Below are positions 59,045 to 64,000 of a stretch of 64,000 nucleotides of DNA, one piece after another. Below the pieces are notes generated by a model. The model was not told where the DNA came from and did no database searches. It worked only from the letters and a program-made list of their open reading frames with translations. This DNA is from Paraburkholderia phytofirmans OLGA172 (GTDB lineage: Bacteria; Pseudomonadota; Gammaproteobacteria; Burkholderiales; Burkholderiaceae). The first letter of the stretch is position 1, and each line of letters opens with the position of its first letter. The stretch spans positions 2,604,001 to 2,668,000 of the forward strand of contig NZ_CP014578.1 in the NCBI RefSeq assembly GCF_001634365.1, in the 5' to 3' direction. Position numbers and translations under genes: made by a program.

Positions 59045-60268
59045 ATGGCCAATCCTTCGGCACGTTTAAAGGCGATCATCGCCGGTGGCTCGCTGGGTGG
59101 CCTGTTTGCGGCCAATCTGCTGGTCCGCAATGGCTGGGACGTCGACATTTTCGAGCGCGTTCCTGAAGAACTGGCCGGCCGCGGCGCCGGCATCGTCACC
59201 CATCCCGAGTTATTCGAGGCCATGACGGCCGCCGGAATCGCAATCGATGACTCGATCGGCGTCAAAGTGCAGTCGCGCGTGACCTTCGCGCAGAGCGGCG
59301 CGGTGTTGTCCGAGCGCGAACTGCCGCAGACCCTGACCGCGTGGGGCAAGATGTATCACGTGCTGCGCGCGGCGCTGCCCGAGGTCCACTACCATGCCGG
59401 CGGCACGGTCGTAGCCGTGGAAGACGGAGCCGATCAGGCAAGCGTGTCGCTCGGTGACGGCACGGTATTGCGCGCGGATCTCGTGATTGCGGCGGACGGT
59501 TTCAAGTCGGCGATTCGCGAGCGGTTCCTGCCTGACGTGAAGCTTCAGTATGCCGGCTATGTCGCATGGCGCGGCCTGGTCGACGAAACCTCGCTGTCGT
59601 TGGCAACGCGCGAGGCACTGTTCGACAAGTTTGCCTTCTGCCTGCCCCCGCGCGAACAGATTCTCGGCTATCCGGTTGCTGGCCAGGGCAACAGCACGAC
59701 CCCGGGTGAACGCCGTTACAACTTCGTCTGGTACCGCGCGACAAGCGAAGACATCCAGTTGCCGAACCTGCTGACCGATGCATCCGGCAAGCGTTGGGTG
59801 GGTGGCATTCCGCCAACGCTGATTCGCCGCGAGGTGCTCGCCGACATGGAAGACGCGGCGCTCACGCTACTCGCGCCGCAATTCGGCGAAGTGGTGACCA
59901 AATCGACGCAACCGCTCTTTCAACCCATCTTCGATCTCGAAGTGCCGCACATGGCGTTCGGCCGGGTTGCCTTGCTGGGCGACGCGGCGTTCGTGGCGCG
60001 GCCGCACTGCGGCATGGGCGTCACCAAGGCGGCGAGCGACGCAATGGCGCTCGTCAGCGCGTTGAAGAGCCATGCAGACGTTCAGGACGCACTCGCGGAG
60101 TACAGCCGCGTGCGCACGCAAGTCGGCACGGCCATCGTCCAGCACGCACGCCATCTCGGCGCTTACATGCAGGCGCAATTGAAAAACGAGGTCGACCGTG
60201 AAATGGCCGAGCGCTATCGCACGCCCGATGCGGTGATGCGCGAGACCGCGGTACCTGCACGCTTTTAA
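59045..60268 (+). CDS. FAD-dependent aromatic monooxygenase
   Basis: A flavoprotein hydroxylase of 407 residues: FAD motif AIIAGGSLGGLFAANLL at about 10-26, the DG motif DLVIAADGFKSAIR, and the GD motif GRVALLGDAAFVARPHCGMG. It resembles 2,6-dihydroxypyridine hydroxylase-type enzymes that add a hydroxyl to heteroaromatic rings. It is the second gene after the VOC protein. Substrate unknown, but the pairing with a VOC protein suggests a short aromatic catabolic route. Confidence 0.87.
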   Translation: MANPSARLKAIIAGGSLGGLFAANLLVRNGWDVDIFERVPEELAGRGAGIVTHPELFEAMTAAGIAIDDSIGVKVQSRVTFAQSGAVLSERELPQTLTAWGKMYHVLRAALPEVHYHAGGTVVAVEDGADQASVSLGDGTVLRADLVIAADGFKSAIRERFLPDVKLQYAGYVAWRGLVDETSLSLATREALFDKFAFCLPPREQILGYPVAGQGNSTTPGERRYNFVWYRATSEDIQLPNLLTDASGKRWVGGIPPTLIRREVLADMEDAALTLLAPQFGEVVTKSTQPLFQPIFDLEVPHMAFGRVALLGDAAFVARPHCGMGVTKAASDAMALVSALKSHADVQDALAEYSRVRTQVGTAIVQHARHLGAYMQAQLKNEVDREMAERYRTPDAVMRETAVPARF

Positions 60269-60360
60269 GTGTTCGAAGCGTTCGTTGTGGCCGCGGCGGG
60301 TTCGACCAACTGTCGTGCTCATAACATGACCTCATCTGGCAGGGTTTGCAGATTGCGCTT

Positions 60361-61890
60361 CTACCAGCCGAATTTGAGTTCCGCGCCGATGTAGTCGGAA
60401 TTGCGGGCGCCCAATTCGCGCAGCGACGGTCCGATCTGAAAATGCACGGCCTCGAGCGCCGCGGCAAGATTCGCGGCGACGGCCCAGTCAGCGCGAAGCT
60501 GCGTATAGAACCCCGTCCAGCTGCTGCCGTGTCCCGCCGTGCCCGGCACGACCGCCGAGCCTTGCTGGTAGACCGCGTCAGCGGTGGTCTCGCGCCATTG
60601 CAGCCCCACGCCGGCCAGCAGCGTCAGCTTGCTGTCCGGTTTAAGGACGAGCGACGGCTTGACGTGAACCAGGTTCGAGTAGCCGGTATAGCCGGCCAGT
60701 GCAAAGTAATAGCCGTTCGGGAACAGCGGATTGAACGTACCGACGCGGCCGTCGCCCGGGTGGTTGTCGCCCGACGCGGCGTCGACCTGGATGCCGAGCC
60801 GGGGCATCCACGGCACGGACGTCAGCGTGTAGCCGGCGAGCGAGCCCACCGCCCACGCACCGATCGTCTTGCTGCCGACATGGCCCGATTGATACATGCC
60901 CTCCACGTCCCAGTCGATATGGTTGACTTTGCCGGAATAGCGCGCATCGAAGACGTCGCGATGCTCGTCGCCGACTGCGTCGAGAAAGTGCGCGTTGCTG
61001 CGGTTGTAGCGCGAGTAGTACGCCGACAAGTCACCCGGCCCGACGTTTTTGCGCTCCACGCGCACGCCGCTGAATGTCAGATCGCGATTGGAGACGTCGT
61101 CGAAATCCGAATTGTCGCGATACTGAACCGGTTGCGTCGCATAGGCGATCCAGCGCCATGGACCGGTTTCATAGTCGGCCCATAGCGCGTCGAATGCCTG
61201 ACGCACGTTCGGGCCGTCGCGCACCGCGACGAAGCGCTGCAAGTCGAACGCCATTTCCTGCCGGCCGACGCGGAACCTGAAGGTGCCGGGTCCAAGCGGC
61301 TCGGTAATCGCGACGAACGCCTGGCGCAGATCCAGCGGATTTTTATCGACCGGCGTGACGTTGTCCTTGCCGTAGGGCCGCGCGTCTTCGAATTGCGTGA
61401 AGATCTGCACGTGAGGGCCGAGGTGGATATCCGCATGAACGTCCAGACGTTGCAGCAGGTACGTGTCGTCATGCCCCGAGCCGAGACCGAACAGCGGCGC
61501 ATCGTTCATCTCCAGGCGCTCGCGCAGCACCACGCCGAGCGAGATGTACGCGTCGGGATTGCCGAACAGCGGAATGTACTTCAGCGAATCGAACGGCCGC
61601 TTCGGCACGCAAGGATTCGCCAATACCCCCCAGTTTTCCTGCCAGCGGTTGAACATGATTGCCGGCCGCACACACGATGCACTCGCCGGAGCCGCAGTCA
61701 CGGCGGGATTGGCCGTGGTGGTATCGTCAGCTCCGCCGAGCGCCGTATCCGCCGCTGAAGCCGGCAGCGCGGCCGCGAGACCCGTGCTGATCAGCAAGGC
61801 GCGGGCGGCGCGCCGCACGGAAAGGCGCGGCGCGCGCCCGCGTGCCTTCAATGATCTCAATGGCTTCGTGACGTTTGCATCACTTGCCAT
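60361..61890 (-). CDS. Outer-membrane channel, alginate-export (AlgE-like) family
   Basis: Starts with a signal peptide (ALLISTGLAAALPASA, cleaved near residue 46) and continues as a beta-barrel rich in aromatic and alternating strands: QIFTQFEDARPYG, FRFRVGRQEMAFDLQRFVAVRDGPNVRQAFD, ending in GAELKFGW with the C-terminal aromatic needed for insertion. The length of 509 residues and the GRQEM...RDGPNVRQ motif are those of the Alginate_exp family, also used for small-molecule uptake. The start overlaps the end of the exported VOC gene. Confidence 0.87.
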   Translation of the reverse strand: MASDANVTKPLRSLKARGRAPRLSVRRAARALLISTGLAAALPASAADTALGGADDTTTANPAVTAAPASASCVRPAIMFNRWQENWGVLANPCVPKRPFDSLKYIPLFGNPDAYISLGVVLRERLEMNDAPLFGLGSGHDDTYLLQRLDVHADIHLGPHVQIFTQFEDARPYGKDNVTPVDKNPLDLRQAFVAITEPLGPGTFRFRVGRQEMAFDLQRFVAVRDGPNVRQAFDALWADYETGPWRWIAYATQPVQYRDNSDFDDVSNRDLTFSGVRVERKNVGPGDLSAYYSRYNRSNAHFLDAVGDEHRDVFDARYSGKVNHIDWDVEGMYQSGHVGSKTIGAWAVGSLAGYTLTSVPWMPRLGIQVDAASGDNHPGDGRVGTFNPLFPNGYYFALAGYTGYSNLVHVKPSLVLKPDSKLTLLAGVGLQWRETTADAVYQQGSAVVPGTAGHGSSWTGFYTQLRADWAVAANLAAALEAVHFQIGPSLRELGARNSDYIGAELKFGW

Positions 61891-62848
61891 CGTGCACTTC
61901 GGCAATGTAGCGGCCCGGGAATTCGAGCATGGCCGTCGTACCCGCTGCGCTGTGATACGGCGGGTAAAGCACCTTCGCGCCGGCCGCTTGTGCGCGCTCG
62001 ATCGTCTGGGCGACATCGTCCACGCTATAACCGGTCGTTTCACCCCCGAACGGGACCGGCAGCTTGCCGTCCGTGACGAACACGACCATATGGCCGAAGC
62101 CCGAGTTGATGCGAATCACACGGATCGTCTCGCCCGGCCGGCCGATCACGCCGGCGTCCGCACGCGGGTTGTCCGACAGCACCTTGCCATGCGAGAAACG
62201 CAGCCACCGGCGCACGAAGTTGTCCGCTTCGTAGCGCGACACGTACACGCGGTTATCCGGCACGCTCTGCAACGGCGCATAGTTCGGCGCCTTGGTATGC
62301 CAATAGAGCTGCATCGTGACGCCGCCCGGCCATCGGATGATTGCATCCTTGCCGATCGGATCGTCGAACGGGTCGACGACAATGTCGGCGCCGGCCGCAC
62401 GCGCGGCCTTCACCGCCTTGTCGATATCGGTGACCAGATACCCGGTTCGCTCATTGCCGAACGGATACGGAATCGCCGTTTCGAAGCCGAACACCGAGAG
62501 CATGCCGACCGGCGTTTGCACATATTGCGACGCCGTCTTGCTCGGCGTGGGCGTCACCGTGAAAACCGCACGTTGGGATGCCTTGCCGCCGAAGGTCGCG
62601 AGAAAGCTGTTGACGAACGCGTCGAGATCGGCCGAAGCCACATACACGTGAGTCGTGTCGTACTGCGCGCCGACCGATACGTCGGGGTATTTCGCGGCGG
62701 ATGCGGCTGTTCCGTTCGACACCTCCGGCGGCCCGGCATCGGCGAATGCAGATGCGGATGCGGATGCGGATGCAACCGATGTCAATCCAATCAGTATCGC
62801 CGCGCAGAGCGATGCGAGTGGACGGGGCCGATGAAACGACTTGAACAT
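61880..62848 (-). CDS. Exported VOC/glyoxalase-fold protein
   Basis: A 322-residue protein with a signal peptide whose end is a Ser-Ala repeat (ASASASA before FADAGPP). The body has two VOC modules (TTHVYVASADLDAFVNSFLATFGGK and NNRVYVSRYEADNF-like second module) and FGGETTGYSVDDVAQTIERAQAAGAK. Export of a VOC-type enzyme to the periplasm is uncommon. Its stop codon overlaps the start region of the channel gene, so they are translationally coupled. Substrate and reaction unknown. Confidence 0.8.
   Translation of the reverse strand: MFKSFHRPRPLASLCAAILIGLTSVASASASASAFADAGPPEVSNGTAASAAKYPDVSVGAQYDTTHVYVASADLDAFVNSFLATFGGKASQRAVFTVTPTPSKTASQYVQTPVGMLSVFGFETAIPYPFGNERTGYLVTDIDKAVKAARAAGADIVVDPFDDPIGKDAIIRWPGGVTMQLYWHTKAPNYAPLQSVPDNRVYVSRYEADNFVRRWLRFSHGKVLSDNPRADAGVIGRPGETIRVIRINSGFGHMVVFVTDGKLPVPFGGETTGYSVDDVAQTIERAQAAGAKVLYPPYHSAAGTTAMLEFPGRYIAEVHDGK
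62745..62774. repeat. Hexanucleotide GATGCG repeat in signal-peptide codons
   Basis: Five units of the 6-bp pattern GATGCR (three exact GATGCG at 62751-62768) encode the Ser-Ala run of the exported VOC protein's signal peptide; gain or loss would stay in frame. Confidence 0.85.
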
Positions 62849-63010
62849 GGCATTACCCACATGTATTAGCAAAGTTTGAATGGTCTGCCTCTGATCGAGG
62901 CGGTGTATGTTGTCTGGCGCACGTTTGCGCAGCCCGCGATCAGCGCGGGAACGGGGGCGTCGTGTCGAATCGACGATGCTCAGCCAGGCGAAGGACCTGC
63001 GCCTGCCACG

Positions 63011-63259
63011 TCAACTGCCCTGCTTCGTCGTGTCGGGCGCCACGGCCTTTTGCGCTGCAGCGCCCTTTCCCGGCCCAGCGACCTCAACCGTCGTCTGCGC
63101 GAATAACTGCGTTTTGACGACCGGGATGGCGTGCTCGCCCAACACCATGCCGAGCAATCCGGCCAGCGCAATCAGCGGCGGCGCCGGCGACTGCACCTTG
63201 AGTAGCCAATAGAGGAGGCCAACGCAAAAGCCCACCCCCAGAGAAATGATGTAGCCCAT
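63011..63259 (-). CDS. XapX-domain membrane protein
   Basis: An 82-residue protein starting MGYIISLGVGFCVGLLYWLL, with two transmembrane helices (about 3-20 and 28-48) joined by a SPAPP turn: the XapX fold (DUF1427). AGGA precedes the ATG at 63259 by eight bases. XapX genes usually neighbour hydrolases in metabolic clusters; function is not established. It follows the HD protein by 27 bp. Confidence 0.8.
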   Translation of the reverse strand: MGYIISLGVGFCVGLLYWLLKVQSPAPPLIALAGLLGMVLGEHAIPVVKTQLFAQTTVEVAGPGKGAAAQKAVAPDTTKQGS

Positions 63260-63286
63260 GCTATTCGTCCTTTCCAGAAACACCTG

Positions 63287-63940
63287 TTAATTGGGCCAGT
63301 CCGATCCCAGCACCAGTCCGCAGAAATTCAAGCGGCGATAGTTCGGGTCCCACCGGTCAAGGACGTCGGCATTCACCGTTCCGAACGTCGTCTCCGGCCG
63401 ATGTTCCATGCCACGCGCATAGGCTTCGATGATCTTCCTCTTGAAGCCTGATTCGCGCGGATAAGCCTGTACGATTTCATCGCACTGCTGTGCGGTGAAA
63501 TCGTCGTAGCGGGCGCCGCGAACATCCATCTGCACGCCGGCGCTGATCAGCGCGACCAGCGGCGACATATGTTCCGGAATGCCCGGTGTCGTGTGCAGCG
63601 CGATCGCCGTCCAGACTTCGTCGATCAAACGGTCGATGACGACGTGCCGCCGCAAAAAATCGCGCGCGGCATTCGCGCTGTCCACCTCGAACCGGTACGG
63701 CGACCGGTGATACTTCACGTTCAGCCCAACGTTGTGAAACATCGCAGCGACATAAAGCAGCTCGGCGTCGAATGTCAGGCTTTCGCGGTATCCGATCAGC
63801 GCACCGAACAGAAATGCTCGTAGCGAATGGTGAAAGATCAACTCTGACTCCGTGCCCCGGATCTGAGCGGTCGCCGCCTGAGCCATCACACCATCGGGAA
63901 TCTCAATGCCGGCAATGGTTTTCTTCATGAGGGTCGGCAT
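63287..63940 (-). CDS. HD-domain protein with altered HD motif
   Basis: Member of the HD family related to cyanamide hydratase-like proteins: FHHSLRAFLFGALIG (first metal His), AMFHNVGL at 69-70 where an Asp normally stands, and TAIALHTTPGIPEHMSP. The HD Asp is replaced by Asn (N70), so the metal site is incomplete and hydrolase activity doubtful. GAGG sits six bases before ATG 63940. It is the first gene of a reverse-strand group with XapX, an exported VOC protein and an outer-membrane channel. Confidence 0.85.
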   Translation of the reverse strand: MPTLMKKTIAGIEIPDGVMAQAATAQIRGTESELIFHHSLRAFLFGALIGYRESLTFDAELLYVAAMFHNVGLNVKYHRSPYRFEVDSANAARDFLRRHVVIDRLIDEVWTAIALHTTPGIPEHMSPLVALISAGVQMDVRGARYDDFTAQQCDEIVQAYPRESGFKRKIIEAYARGMEHRPETTFGTVNADVLDRWDPNYRRLNFCGLVLGSDWPN

Positions 63941-64000
63941 CATGGTCCTCGCTCGCGTGTTGGCACGAAGCTGTGGCGATCAGAATGCGAAACAGCTACA

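Overview
The window looks like chromosomal DNA of a high-GC betaproteobacterium of the family Burkholderiaceae, most likely Paraburkholderia. This is inferred from the phaC-phaA-phaB-phaR polyhydroxybutyrate cluster, the surE-pcm-nlpD-rpoS cluster, the gene types and the codon use; no ribosomal RNA is present to confirm it. Most of the window is conserved housekeeping sequence, with accessory or decaying stretches between.

Layout. 1-5 kb: a cytochrome P450 cut by the window edge, serB, two small membrane proteins, metC and a Tat-exported protein. 5-15 kb: a thiolase, a deletion remnant of kdgK, rimO, dusC (flanked by a duplicated piece of the rimO 5' end) and the PHB genes. 15-25 kb: pgeF-rluD, bamD, rlmD, an exonuclease, and surE-pcm-nlpD-rpoS. 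25-30 kb: an oxidoreductase, an ABC importer of the nitrate/sulfonate/taurine type, and a class III CoA-transferase. 30-38.5 kb: recR, ybaB, dnaX, the SRP RNA, trxA, rho, a truncated MFS transporter, an mtfA-like peptidase and type B L31. 38.8-47.9 kb: a membrane glycosyltransferase, a MATE exporter, a MerR fragment, comEA, yidB, clpB, and an nsrR-like regulator divergent from a group III truncated globin. 47.9-55.5 kb: moaE-moaD-moeA, an aldo/keto reductase, an APS kinase overlapping a TPR-sulfotransferase, and a Gly/His-rich lipoprotein. 55.6-64 kb is accessory: a deleted frnE-like gene, LysR and TetR regulators, a VOC protein with an FAD monooxygenase, and a reverse-strand group (HD protein with an altered HD motif, XapX protein, exported VOC protein, outer-membrane channel).

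Several groups work as units: polymer synthesis (phaCAB with the regulator phaR); stationary-phase and damage response (surE, pcm, nlpD, rpoS); DNA repair and replication (recR-ybaB-dnaX); molybdopterin synthesis; and sulfate activation coupled to sulfotransfer. Regulatory sites that can be read directly include a heat-shock (sigma-32) promoter before clpB, an NsrR-like operator before the globin, a 33-bp dyad before the VOC gene, and several strong intrinsic terminators.

The most unusual theme is gene decay by deletion: kdgK and frnE have lost their middles, an MFS gene has lost its front, a MerR gene its back, and the start of rimO is duplicated around dusC. The best candidates for less-described biology are the CysC/TPR-sulfotransferase pair and the HD/XapX/exported-VOC/channel group.
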